Assembly (NCBI GenBank): GCA_031549195.1
Contig: JAVBQF010000028.1
Location: forward strand, 1 to 38,706
DNA: 38,706 nt
Direction: 5' to 3'
DNA from: JAVBQF01 sp031549195
GTDB taxonomy: Bacteria > Bacillota_I > Bacilli_A > RF39 > UBA660
In this document: positions 8,035-16,123 of the stretch, one piece after another
How the letters are laid out: every line of letters begins with the position of its first letter
Position numbering within the stretch: position 1 is the stretch's first letter
Translations under genes and position numbers: made by a program
Notes under the pieces: model-generated
What the model was told of the DNA's origin: nothing
Databases searched by the model: none
Seen by the model: only the letters and a program-made list of their open reading frames with translations

Positions 8035-8859
8035 CTATTTTTCTCTCATTCCTTTACATAATCCATTTGTATACTCACGAAGTTCCTTTCGATACCTTTT
8101 TACATTAGCATCTTTGCTTGCTTCACTTATTGGTAAAACAGTACCATCTTCGAACATTACATTTTCAACATATGGATAGCCAAGATATTCTAAACTATAT
8201 GGTTTATTTAATGCAGACGCTACTTGTACAAATGACTTGTCTGCTACCATGTGTAGAGCATCGTTTCTTATTTTTTTAGAAGAATTTGATGCATAGAGAT
8301 CATACTCTTCACCATACTCTATTGATGGTAATATACTAACTCTAACACAATTATCTGTTGGTGAATAATTATCTAAATCTTCAATATCACCTTCTATATC
8401 GATTGCAACTGGAACTAAATTAACATCTGTACCATGTTCTTTAGCCCCAAATAAAATTCTTGACATCCCTGTTCTACTACGACCAATAACAGAACTTTCT
8501 CTTGTATATACTCCTTGTGGAAACATATTAATACTTATTCCTTTTCTAAGGACTTCTGTTGCATTTTCTAAACAAAGATTTGCATATAAATTACCACCTC
8601 TTGCTTCTAGCGGTAATGTATTTAAATATCTCTTTACAACTTCTTGTCTTTCTCTATTAGGCTTATAGATTACTCTTGAACCTACAAGACTCAAAGTTGA
8701 TTCTGGAAGTGCCATTGGTAAATAAAATATATCCATTAAACAAGTATGATTAGCAACAATTAATGTTGGTTTTCCATTAGTTGGGTAATTATTCTCGCCC
8801 TTTATTTCGATATTTAATCTATCTTGTAATCTTTTCAATTCATCTAATTTACTACTCAT
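8035..8859 (-). CDS. PlsC-like acyltransferase (possibly cut short by an in-frame TAG)
   Basis: A protein of 274 residues with the PlsC/LPLAT motifs in order: NHTCLMD (the HX4D catalytic motif, about residue 38), NMFPQGVYTRE in place of FPEGTR (about 112), and LVPVAI. The family transfers acyl chains to lysophosphatidic acid or related lysolipids at the membrane; the substrate here is unknown. The Glu of the FPEG motif is Gln in this copy, so activity or specificity may differ. It overlaps the upstream SGNH hydrolase gene by 8 bases, so the two are translated together. The frame stays open for 40 more codons after the TAG, ending in a terminator at 7900-7925, so the real C-terminus may be at 7912. 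Confidence 0.75.
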   Translation of the reverse strand: MSSKLDELKRLQDRLNIEIKGENNYPTNGKPTLIVANHTCLMDIFYLPMALPESTLSLVGSRVIYKPNRERQEVVKRYLNTLPLEARGGNLYANLCLENATEVLRKGISINMFPQGVYTRESSVIGRSRTGMSRILFGAKEHGTDVNLVPVAIDIEGDIEDLDNYSPTDNCVRVSILPSIEYGEEYDLYASNSSKKIRNDALHMVADKSFVQVASALNKPYSLEYLGYPYVENVMFEDGTVLPISEASKDANVKRYRKELREYTNGLCKGMREK

Positions 8860-9487
8860 TTTCTAAAATTATCCTTTCTACAATGGAAGCCATTTTTTTA
8901 TGACCCTCTATATTTAAATGTACACCATCTTTAAATAATGGCAATTCTTCTGTAATAATAGTCTCACAACCTACTTTTTCAATAAAAATTTGATGTAATT
9001 TTCTTCTTTCTATTTCACTATTTTCATTAAATACTTCTTTAGCATTATTCTTATAATCAAAATTGATTGGCAAAATATAAATTATTCTAGGCATTGTCTC
9101 ATTAAAAAAGTATTTTTTTCTATCATCAAGATCCGAAAATAGCAATTCAATGCTTTTTTTATACCATAATAAGTCTTCTTTTATTGTATTAGATAACTTA
9201 TTATATTTTATCTGTAAATCATTAGTTCCAAGAGCAATTATTATAGTATTAATTGGAGCACTAGTCTTAAATATGGAAAGAAAATTTTCTTGTCCGTTTT
9301 TATATTTTTTTTGTTTTTCATCATTTCCTGCAAGACGCCCTGGTAATCCTTCTTGAATAATTTTAATCTTTTTTCCAAGTGACCTCTGCAATATATTAGG
9401 CCATTGCTTTGTATCTTTAATTCTTTCTCCCGTTATAAAATTATCTCCCCACACATTTGAATCTCCATATATAAGAATCTTCTCCAT
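8852..9487 (-). CDS. SGNH/GDSL-family hydrolase
   Basis: A protein of 211 residues with the full set of SGNH blocks. Block I is IYGDSNVWGDN, with catalytic Ser near residue 10. The Gly block is EGLPGRLAGND, the Asn block is ALGTNDL, and the Asp/His pair is in DGVHLNIEGH near the C-terminus. Such enzymes are esterases acting on acyl or acetyl esters, including lysolipids and acetylated sugars. There is no signal peptide, so it should be cytosolic. It precedes and overlaps the PlsC-like gene, which suggests a deacylase/acyltransferase pair working on the same lipid pool (inference). The ribosome site AGGAG lies upstream of ATG 9487. Confidence 0.85.
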   Translation of the reverse strand: MEKILIYGDSNVWGDNFITGERIKDTKQWPNILQRSLGKKIKIIQEGLPGRLAGNDEKQKKYKNGQENFLSIFKTSAPINTIIIALGTNDLQIKYNKLSNTIKEDLLWYKKSIELLFSDLDDRKKYFFNETMPRIIYILPINFDYKNNAKEVFNENSEIERRKLHQIFIEKVGCETIITEELPLFKDGVHLNIEGHKKMASIVERIILENE

Positions 9488-9655
9488 ATTATTATCACTC
9501 CTTTATTCATATTCTACTATATTTTTTTATTGCTAACAAGTGATGCGTAAAGATAAAAAAGTTAACGTAGTGCAATATTTAGAAAAAACTATATTTTATT
9601 GACAGAACTATATCACTTCTAGACGAATCATATATGATAATAAAGCCAACTAAAA

Positions 9656-9676
9656 AAGATGAGGAATGCTCATCTT
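9656..9676 (-). terminator. Terminator of spoIVB
   Basis: AAGATGAG / CTCATCTT stem with a 5-base loop, followed on the minus strand by a T6 run. The spoIVB stop codon is at the foot of the stem. Confidence 0.85.
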
Positions 9677-10661
9677 AATTTTCTCCTTCTTCTAACATTG
9701 TTGTAATAAATATACCATATCCTTTTAAGTTATCACTAACAATAGCATGTGTAACTGCTCCAATTATCTTATTATTTTGTACTATCGGACTACCGCTCAT
9801 ACCTTTTATAACTCCATTTGTCTCATTAATTAATTTCTTATCTGTTATTTCAAACAAAATATTTTTTGTATCACTATTTTCATTAACCTTTAAAATGTTA
9901 ATAGTAAACTTCTCTACTTCATTACCTTTGATAACTGTATAAATTGTGGCTTCACCTAATGTAATTTCTTCACTTTGCCCAACTTTAATTAAAGTAGAAA
10001 TATTTTTATTTTGTTCATATGTACCAAATATACCACTGATTGTATTCTCATATATTTTACCAAACGATTGATTAGAATAAAAAATGGCATTCTTTTCGCC
10101 TGTTGAAGTTGCAGTACTTTTTGTGTTTCCGGTTATTTCTGATTTAAATATTTTACCGCCTTTTATTTCAAGTTTTTCATTAGCAGCAGAATCCATAATT
10201 TCATGTCCTAATGCACCAAATATATTAGTTTGTGGATCAATATATGTAAGTGTTCCAATACCGGTTATTTGGTCTTTTACATAGATTCCTGTTTTGTAGA
10301 CATTATTATTATCTCTTACAAGTTTTAAATTGATATTAGTTTCAATATCATTTCTTAAAACTGTTAAATCTACAGAATCATTTTTAACATTTTGGTTTAT
10401 TGCTGTTATCATTTCATTGATATTACTAACACTTGTGCTAGCAACCTTTATTACCTTATCGCCTATCTTTAATCCAGAATCTTTGGCAATATAAGTATTA
10501 TTTACTTGATAGAACCCAACAATAGTTACATTTTTGGAGTTTACTTCGATACCAACGTTTTGTCCACCTAAGATGATTTGCTCAGAATAAGCAGCTACAT
10601 TGGATGGTATTAATAGTAAAAGAAAAGAGAACGCTATAAGTAGTTTAGATTTAAAATTCAT
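9675..10661 (-). CDS. spoIVB: SpoIVB serine peptidase (S55), sporulation signalling protease
   Basis: A protein of 328 residues: an N-terminal membrane/signal segment (about 5-24), a PDZ domain (about 45-115, with GLKIGDKVIKV), then the S55 peptidase domain. Catalytic His lies in FGALGHEIMD and catalytic Ser in GMSGSPIVQNNKIIGAVTH. In B. subtilis the enzyme is made in the forespore under sigma-G, is secreted into the intermembrane space, and triggers SpoIVFA cleavage and sigma-K activation. It is shorter than the B. subtilis protein (about 426 residues), mainly at the N-terminus and linkers. AAGGAG lies 8 bases before ATG 10661. It follows nusB-xseA-xseB as in Bacillus, although ispA, dxs, argR and recN are missing between, and spo0A does not follow. 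Confidence 0.93.
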   Translation of the reverse strand: MNFKSKLLIAFSFLLLLIPSNVAAYSEQIILGGQNVGIEVNSKNVTIVGFYQVNNTYIAKDSGLKIGDKVIKVASTSVSNINEMITAINQNVKNDSVDLTVLRNDIETNINLKLVRDNNNVYKTGIYVKDQITGIGTLTYIDPQTNIFGALGHEIMDSAANEKLEIKGGKIFKSEITGNTKSTATSTGEKNAIFYSNQSFGKIYENTISGIFGTYEQNKNISTLIKVGQSEEITLGEATIYTVIKGNEVEKFTINILKVNENSDTKNILFEITDKKLINETNGVIKGMSGSPIVQNNKIIGAVTHAIVSDNLKGYGIFITTMLEEGEN

Positions 10662-10787
10662 ATTATCAACTCCTTTTAATCAAACTACAATATTATTATT
10701 TACAAATATTTTTAAAAAATAGTTGGTAATATCTTCTTATTATTTTTTTCATATTTATGTATAAAATATAAGTAAACAAAGAAAAAA

Positions 10788-10809
10788 ATTAATAATAATT
10801 ATTATTAAT
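10788..10809 (-). terminator. Terminator of the nusB-xseA-xseB operon
   Basis: A perfect 22-base palindrome built of AT-only arms (ATTAATAATAA and its complement), followed on the minus strand by a T-run. The 178-base gap from 10662 to 10839 otherwise shows no gene; I could not identify a convincing forespore-type promoter for spoIVB in it. Confidence 0.6.
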
Positions 10810-10839
10810 CTCTTTTTTAAAAAAATTATACTTCTTTTT

Positions 10840-11076
10840 TTAGTTGCTTTCTATATTAAAATCCTCTAGTTTACCTTCTTTGTTTAATATTTTATTAATA
10901 TTTTCTTCTGCATTAGTTAATTTTTCGTTACATATCTTAGCAATAGTCATAGCTTCATTAAACATCGTAATTGCATCATCCAGTGGCACATTACCTTGTT
11001 CTAAATCTTTTACTATTACCTCAAGCTTTTTTAGTGATTCTTCAAAACTTAAAACTTCTACTTTTTCTTTTGCCAT
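10840..11076 (-). CDS. xseB: Exodeoxyribonuclease VII small subunit
   Basis: A protein of 78 residues with the family core FEESLKKLEVIVKDLEQGNVPLDDAITMF and a helical hairpin. This is the usual length. It assembles with XseA into exonuclease VII, which degrades single-stranded DNA from both ends. It starts 8 bases after the xseA stop and has a GGAGG ribosome site. Confidence 0.95.
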   Translation of the reverse strand: MAKEKVEVLSFEESLKKLEVIVKDLEQGNVPLDDAITMFNEAMTIAKICNEKLTNAEENINKILNKEGKLEDFNIESN

Positions 11077-11084
11077 AAATCCTC

Positions 11085-12335
11085 CTATATTACCTTCACT
11101 TCAATATTACCATCTTTTAATTCAAGTGATAATATATCCTCTTTTCTTATTTTACTAATAGAATCTATTACTTTATTATCTTTTTTTATAATACTATAAC
11201 CTCTTTTTAAAGTTAATAAAGGATTTAATGCTTCCAATTTATTTATTAAATTAGAATACTTATTTCCATTATTATTAAAATTCTTAAGAATACTATTTTC
11301 TATATTTGCTTCTACCATTAGTAGCTTGTTTTTATTCTTACCTATATTATTTTTATAACTTAATAGTAACCTTTCAAATAAGTTATCAAACTTCTCTTCT
11401 TTTACTTCATAGATAGTTATTGGATTATTTATTACATAACTATCTGTAAGCCTAAATAACACCTCTTTTTTAGACTTTATTATATTAAACATATTTGTAC
11501 TCAATCTTAACGTTATTTGCTTTAAATAGCTTATCACATCAGTAAGATTGGGCACAGCCATCTCTGCTGCTCCTGTTGGTGTTGGTGCACGTAGATCTGC
11601 AACAAAATCTGCAATGGTAAAGTCTATTTCATGACCTACAGCTGATATCACTGGTACATCCAGATTAAATATAGCTCTTGCCACTATTTCCTCATTAAAG
11701 CACCACATGTCTTCAATAGATCCACCACCACGGCCAACAATTAAAACATCTAAATCATAGTCTTTAGTTAGTTCTATATTTTTAACAATATCAGTAGCTG
11801 CTTCAGCACCTTGTACCAAACTTGGAAATAAAATAGTTTTAGCTAATGGCCATCTTCTTTTAATAGTAGATAATATATCTTTAATAGCAGCACCTGTTGG
11901 TGCAGTAATTATACCAATCGTATTAGGAAACTTAGGGATTGGTTTCTTTTTTAGTTGATCAAATAAACCCTCAGCTTCTAATTTCTTTTTTAGTTGTTCA
12001 AATGCAACATATAAATTACCTAATCCATCTTCTTCTATATCTTCAACATATATTTGATAACTACCAGCAGCTTCATAAACAGATATTCTACCAGTAACTA
12101 ATACTTTCATCCCATCTTGTAATTCAAATTTAACTTTTTTAGCACTACTTTCAAACATAATTGCATTTATTCTAGTATTCTCATCTTTAATAGTAAAGTA
12201 TAAATGACCTCTAGTATGAGATTTAAAATTTGATATTTCTCCCTTAAGATATACTTTCATAAGATTAGAGTCATTATCTATTTTGTATTTAATATATTTT
12301 GTTAGTTGAGTAACTGTAATAAATTGTTTTTCCAT
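11085..12335 (-). CDS. xseA: Exodeoxyribonuclease VII large subunit
   Basis: A protein of 416 residues: an N-terminal OB-fold (about 1-100, LKGEISNFKSHTRGHLYFTIKDE), then the catalytic domain with GRGGGSIEDMWCFNEE and VGHEIDFTIADFVADLRAPTPT, then a C-terminal helical region that binds XseB copies. The length is normal. Its ATG begins one base after the nusB TAA (TAATATG junction), with the ribosome site GAGG inside the end of nusB. It acts with XseB in single-strand DNA degradation and repair. Confidence 0.96.
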   Translation of the reverse strand: MEKQFITVTQLTKYIKYKIDNDSNLMKVYLKGEISNFKSHTRGHLYFTIKDENTRINAIMFESSAKKVKFELQDGMKVLVTGRISVYEAAGSYQIYVEDIEEDGLGNLYVAFEQLKKKLEAEGLFDQLKKKPIPKFPNTIGIITAPTGAAIKDILSTIKRRWPLAKTILFPSLVQGAEAATDIVKNIELTKDYDLDVLIVGRGGGSIEDMWCFNEEIVARAIFNLDVPVISAVGHEIDFTIADFVADLRAPTPTGAAEMAVPNLTDVISYLKQITLRLSTNMFNIIKSKKEVLFRLTDSYVINNPITIYEVKEEKFDNLFERLLLSYKNNIGKNKNKLLMVEANIENSILKNFNNNGNKYSNLINKLEALNPLLTLKRGYSIIKKDNKVIDSISKIRKEDILSLELKDGNIEVKVI

Positions 12336-12336
12336 A

Positions 12337-12735
12337 TTAAACCTCGTTATGATATATCTTATCTAACGTTGCATTTAACATTTTCGTAACCTTTTCATCA
12401 CTATATTTTTTTGATAATTCAATCGCTTCGTTTATAGATACTACTGAAGGTGTTTCGGTAAATATTAATTCATATATACCAATACTTATTATTGCCTTAT
12501 CCACCTTACTTAATCTATCTATTTCCCAATCAACTAAGTATTCATTTGCTAATTTTTTAATATCTTTTTGTTTGGTTAAAACTCCATCAACTAATGTGTT
12601 AACAAACTCATTTTCTATTTCAAGATTTTCTTTTATAACTTCTTCTTTATCAAAGTCAATATTTCCTGCTTCATATATGTATATTTGATAAAGAATCTTC
12701 ATAGCTATTTCTCTTAATTCACTTCTGTTTTTCAT
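12337..12735 (-). CDS. nusB: Transcription antitermination factor NusB
   Basis: A protein of 132 residues, all-helical, with the N-terminal RxxAMKILYQIY block and the C-terminal VVSINEAIELSKKYSDEKVTKMLNATLDK signature. With NusE/S10 it binds boxA and supports rRNA antitermination. It is first in the nusB-xseA-xseB operon; AAGGAG lies upstream of ATG 12735. It is separated from the preceding unknown gene by a terminator. Confidence 0.95.
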   Translation of the reverse strand: MKNRSELREIAMKILYQIYIYEAGNIDFDKEEVIKENLEIENEFVNTLVDGVLTKQKDIKKLANEYLVDWEIDRLSKVDKAIISIGIYELIFTETPSVVSINEAIELSKKYSDEKVTKMLNATLDKIYHNEV

Positions 12736-12770
12736 ACAAATTCTCCTTCTTAAATTTTAACATAAAAGAA

Positions 12771-12795
12771 AAATAAAGTCACTATAACTTTATTT
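12771..12795 (-). terminator. Terminator at the end of the ribosomal/obgE operon
   Basis: AAATAAAGT / ACTTTATTT stem with a 7-base loop, then TTTCTTTT on the minus strand. It separates the 309-aa unknown gene from nusB. Confidence 0.75.
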
Positions 12796-12803
12796 AATTA
12801 TAC

Positions 12804-13733
12804 TTAAGATTTTCTTGTCAATGGTGCTGCTAAATTAGTTGCAAAAACCTTAGAAATTCTTTTGATTGTTGGTTGTTCACTAACAATATATGCAGTACTC
12901 GCTAAATCAGATTTTAACGGCTCATAGTCTATAACATCTTCTGTTTTTACTGGAGTATATTCTTTGTAAACATCTTCTGGAATGCTGTATTCAGGACAGT
13001 AAATTCCTTTTTCATTTGCATATCCAGCAAAATAACTGACTTGATTATACTTCCAATTATCTACTTTATATAAAGCTATGCCATCAATAAAACTTGCACT
13101 TATTGTACGCAATGGTCTTAATGAAGGGTTTATCACTAATACATCATCTAGCTCATCATCAATATTTCTTTGCCTAATATCATGATCTTCAGGATATTCA
13201 GTAACTGAAATGAATATTAGATCGCCATATTCATTATGTACTCTTCTCTCAGTGTTCTGTAACCTGATAGTCTTTCTGACAACTTTCTTATCAATATGTG
13301 ATAATTTTGCAACTTTTCTTGAAGTTATAGAAACATGTCCATTGTTATTTAAAAAGAAATCAGTTGTCTCTGCCCTATCTTTTTGTAGATAAATGCCACT
13401 ATTTTTCTTGTGTTCCTCTCGAACTGAATCCCTTATTATAAAATGATGTGCCTTCATAGATTCTGACATATCTCGGTCCGTAACATCATCACCATTACTA
13501 GCCACTATAGAGTGAAAACTTCTAATTTTTTGATTATCTTTTGCATGATTAGATTTTTTACTTTCAAACATATATCCAACTGGACTATCAGATATAGCAT
13601 AATTTCCTTGTTCACTACCTAAATTTATAAAAGCTGGTTCTATATTTTTTTGAAAATAACGGTTATTTCTTATTCTCGAATCAAGTCTACAAAGCATTTC
13701 ACTCGTGGTAATACTTTCTTGTATTGACATCAT
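12804..13733 (-). CDS. Protein of unknown function at the end of the obgE operon (309 aa)
   Basis: Not recognised. The product is soluble, charged and Asp/Glu/Arg-rich, without signal peptide or membrane helix. It has a stretch of basic residues near the middle (KKVVRKTIRLQNTERRVH) and an acidic stretch after it (DIRQRNIDDELDDV). ATG 13733 and ATG 13730 both follow the very strong site AAGGGGGG; the second has better spacing. It begins 18 bases after the RNHCP gene with no terminator between, so it is probably the last gene of the rplU-prp-rpmA-obgE operon. That may tie it to ribosome assembly or growth control, but this is only inference from position. Confidence 0.7.
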   Translation of the reverse strand: MMSIQESITTSEMLCRLDSRIRNNRYFQKNIEPAFINLGSEQGNYAISDSPVGYMFESKKSNHAKDNQKIRSFHSIVASNGDDVTDRDMSESMKAHHFIIRDSVREEHKKNSGIYLQKDRAETTDFFLNNNGHVSITSRKVAKLSHIDKKVVRKTIRLQNTERRVHNEYGDLIFISVTEYPEDHDIRQRNIDDELDDVLVINPSLRPLRTISASFIDGIALYKVDNWKYNQVSYFAGYANEKGIYCPEYSIPEDVYKEYTPVKTEDVIDYEPLKSDLASTAYIVSEQPTIKRISKVFATNLAAPLTRKS

Positions 13734-13751
13734 ATCCCCCCTTAATAATGT

Positions 13752-14078
13752 CTATTTATTTATCATTGCACTTTCTCTTAATATTCTCAATAACTCTTCT
13801 AAATTGTCATCTTTTGCCATAATATTATGTTTTATTTGTCTACATCTTTCGCATTTATATACTATTTTATAATTATCTTTCTTTTTATCAACTGATACAG
13901 GTTTTAATGTTCCATTACAAGAGCATGCTCTATCCCCTGGATTAATATCAACATGAATAGAACAAAGACAACGTGGACAGTGGTCTCTTGCTGTGTATCC
14001 TAATGATTCTACTTTATTACCACATACTCTACATATAAATGCCTCATCTATCATTTTAAATTTTCTTATTTCATTCAT
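13752..14078 (-). CDS. RNHCP-domain zinc-ribbon protein
   Basis: A protein of about 108 residues with three metal-binding Cys sets: FICRVCG, ARDHCPRCLCSIHVD followed by PGDRACSCNG, and YKCERCRQ. It ends in the AKDDNLEELLRIL tail. This is the RNHCP domain (the namesake motif appears as RDHCPRCL), a family of unknown biochemical role found across Firmicutes. ATG 14078 was chosen; it follows the obgE TAA by one base (TAATATG), the same junction seen at rplU/prp and nusB/xseA. The Cys pattern predicts a small zinc-bound protein. Its place straight after obgE suggests co-expression with ribosome-assembly genes. Confidence 0.85.
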   Translation of the reverse strand: MNEIRKFKMIDEAFICRVCGNKVESLGYTARDHCPRCLCSIHVDINPGDRACSCNGTLKPVSVDKKKDNYKIVYKCERCRQIKHNIMAKDDNLEELLRILRESAMINK

Positions 14079-14079
14079 A

Positions 14080-15348
14080 TTACTTATAATCAAATTCAAA
14101 GTCTAATATTCTAACTCTGTCCCCTTCTTCAGCTCCAAGTTCTTCAAGTTTTTCATCTACACCCATTTTTCTTAGTTTATTAGCAAATCTTAATGCTGCT
14201 TCATCAGTTGTAAATCTAGTCATTCGAAGAAGTTTCTCTAGTTGGTCTCCTCTTAATACCCAGCAGTTTCCTTCTTTAGTAACTGTATATGGTTCTTCTT
14301 TTTTAAATTTATATAAGACATGTGACTCAAACGCTTCTTCTTCATATAATGGTTCAATAGCAATAGTATCAAGCATATCAGCAAGCCTATTCATAGCGAC
14401 ATCTAATCCTTCATTTGTAATAGCAGTAACGGGGAATATCTCTATATTAACTTTTTTCTTAAACTCTTCTAAATTACTAGCTGCATTTTCCATATCCATC
14501 TTGTTTGCTATTATAATTTGTGGCTTTAATAATAAACTTTTATTGAAACTCTCAAGTTCCTTATTTATTGTAATATAGTCTTCATATGGATTTCTTCCTT
14601 CATAACCAGACATATCTATTACATGTGCAATGATTCTCGTACGTTCTATGTGTCTTAAAAATCTATCTCCTAATCCTTCACCTAATGAGGCTCCTTCTAT
14701 TAATCCTGGTAAATCTGCAAGAACAAAGCTCTTGTTATTAGTAGTTTTGACCACTCCAAGATTTGGATTAAGGGTTGTAAAATGATATGCTGCAATTTTG
14801 GGCTTAGCTGCAGATACTGTGGAGATAATAGTACTCTTACCTACACTTGGCATTCCAACCAAACCTACATCTGCAAGAAGTTTAAGTTCTACTTTTAAAG
14901 TTCTCTTTTCACCAGGTTCACCATTTTCTTGAAAGTTTGGACAAGGATTGCTATGTGTTCTAAAAGCTACATTTCCTCTACCACCACGACCAGCTGTTGC
15001 AACGATTACTTCATCTTCTTTATTTTTTAAATCTGCAAGAACTAAACCAGTTTCTTCATCAGTTACTATCGTACCAAGTGGAACTCTTACCACAATTTCC
15101 TCAGCCGCAGCACCATTTTGGTTCTTACCTCTTCCATTTTCTCCCTTTTTACCTTTAATTTCTTTCATGTATCTTAAATCAATTAAAGTATGGAGTCCCT
15201 CATCAACGACAAACTTGATGTCAGCACCCCTACCACCATTACCACCAAATGGGCCACCCATTGGTATATATTTTTCACGCCTAAAAGCAAGACATCCATC
15301 TCCACCATCTCCTGCAATTACTTTAATTATGACCTCATCTATAAACAT
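14080..15348 (-). CDS. obgE: GTPase Obg (ribosome assembly)
   Basis: A protein of 422 residues. The Gly-rich Obg fold is at 1-158 (GDGGDGCLAFRREKYIPMGGP). The GTPase domain has GMPSVGKST (G1), DLPGLIEGAS (G3) and NKMD (G4). The C-terminal OCT domain covers about 345-422. It binds the 50S subunit during late assembly and in Bacillus also links to stress and sporulation signalling. AAGGAG lies before ATG 15348. It is part of the rplU-prp-rpmA-obgE order common in Firmicutes, about 480 bases after rpmA. A divergent small gene lies between rpmA and obgE on the opposite strand (15423-15806), which is unusual, and may mean obgE has a separate promoter. Confidence 0.97.
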   Translation of the reverse strand: MFIDEVIIKVIAGDGGDGCLAFRREKYIPMGGPFGGNGGRGADIKFVVDEGLHTLIDLRYMKEIKGKKGENGRGKNQNGAAAEEIVVRVPLGTIVTDEETGLVLADLKNKEDEVIVATAGRGGRGNVAFRTHSNPCPNFQENGEPGEKRTLKVELKLLADVGLVGMPSVGKSTIISTVSAAKPKIAAYHFTTLNPNLGVVKTTNNKSFVLADLPGLIEGASLGEGLGDRFLRHIERTRIIAHVIDMSGYEGRNPYEDYITINKELESFNKSLLLKPQIIIANKMDMENAASNLEEFKKKVNIEIFPVTAITNEGLDVAMNRLADMLDTIAIEPLYEEEAFESHVLYKFKKEEPYTVTKEGNCWVLRGDQLEKLLRMTRFTTDEAALRFANKLRKMGVDEKLEELGAEEGDRVRILDFEFDYK

Positions 15349-15422
15349 AGTCTCACTCCTTTAAAACAAAGGTATTATAGCATACCTTATATTAAATTAC
15401 AATTAATTACATAGTATTTATT

Positions 15423-15806
15423 ATGAATACTGAAAAACAAGAAATAGCTATAATTAATATAAAAAATATTATAACCACACTAGTCATAATTAGTTTAATT
15501 GTCTCTCTTTATTTAAATAATAAAGATAAAGAAATTATTATGGGGATAGAAAATGATGAGAAACTCCTTGATACAATAGATCAACTAAATAGTTTCTTCT
15601 TATTAGTATTAACAATAATATCTTTAATTATAATAATATGGAAATGTAATATAGATGAAGTAAAAGATAATAGTGAAAAAGTACAATATATATGCGATTT
15701 GGTAACACTTGCCGCAATATTATCAGTTGTTATATCAATAATACTTTTCTATGTAAGCACAATTAACAGCAAGGATACGGATGTTAATACTGGAATATTC
15801 CCATAA
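15423..15806 (+). CDS. Small membrane protein of unknown function
   Basis: A protein of 127 residues with three predicted membrane helices (about 16-33, 57-79 and 93-115) joined by charged loops. I do not recognise the family. It is on the plus strand inside the otherwise minus-strand ribosomal block, between obgE and rpmA, and so interrupts the usual rpmA-obgE adjacency. No strong ribosome site is seen before ATG 15423, so the start is uncertain. Base and residue use (Ile/Asn/Lys-rich) resembles the chromosome background. Confidence 0.6.
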   Translation: MNTEKQEIAIINIKNIITTLVIISLIVSLYLNNKDKEIIMGIENDEKLLDTIDQLNSFFLLVLTIISLIIIIWKCNIDEVKDNSEKVQYICDLVTLAAILSVVISIILFYVSTINSKDTDVNTGIFP

Positions 15807-15831
15807 AAAAAATTAAAGTTTTCACTTTAAT
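15805..15831 (-). terminator. Terminator after rpmA
   Basis: ATTAAAGT / ACTTTAAT stem with loop TTTC, followed on the minus strand by T7-8. It would end the rplU-prp-rpmA transcript before the plus-strand gene. Confidence 0.75.
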
Positions 15832-15832
15832 C

Positions 15833-16123
15833 TTATTCTTCTACTGGATAACAGCTAACTTGCTTTTTATCTCTTCCTAAACGCTCATATTTTACTGTTC
15901 CTGTAACAGTTGTATATAAAGTATCATCAGTTCCTCTTTTTACATTCATACCAGGATGAACCTTAGTTCCTCTTTGACGATATAAAATTGAACCAGATGT
16001 TACAACTTCACCATCAGCAGCTTTTGCACCTAATCTACGACCAGCTGAATCACGACCATTAGAAGTTGAACCTTGTCCTTTATGATGTGCGAATAATTGT
16101 ATATTTAATCTTAACATCTTCAT
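15833..16123 (-). CDS. rpmA: 50S ribosomal protein L27 with cleavable N-terminal leader
   Basis: A protein of 96 residues with the L27 core AHHKGQGSTSNGRDSAGRRLGAK. It has a 12-residue leader, MKMLRLNIQLFA, ending in a QLF/AHHKG site. This matches the Firmicutes L27 extension that the Prp protease removes before assembly; the mature N-terminus is needed at the peptidyl-transferase centre. The prp gene lies immediately upstream and overlaps by 4 bases. GGAGG lies 7 bases before ATG 16123. Confidence 0.96.
   Translation of the reverse strand: MKMLRLNIQLFAHHKGQGSTSNGRDSAGRRLGAKAADGEVVTSGSILYRQRGTKVHPGMNVKRGTDDTLYTTVTGTVKYERLGRDKKQVSCYPVEE

Noticed and set aside
7912..8037. Reassignment of TAG to an amino acid in this genome
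   Set aside because: Other genes here, such as both germination genes and yvcK, end sensibly at TAG, with no long conserved frame beyond it.
14948..15414. Plus-strand Pro- and Ser-rich frames opposite obgE
   Set aside because: They are the complement of the glycine-rich Obg domain; the Pro-rich product follows from that and no start signal is present.
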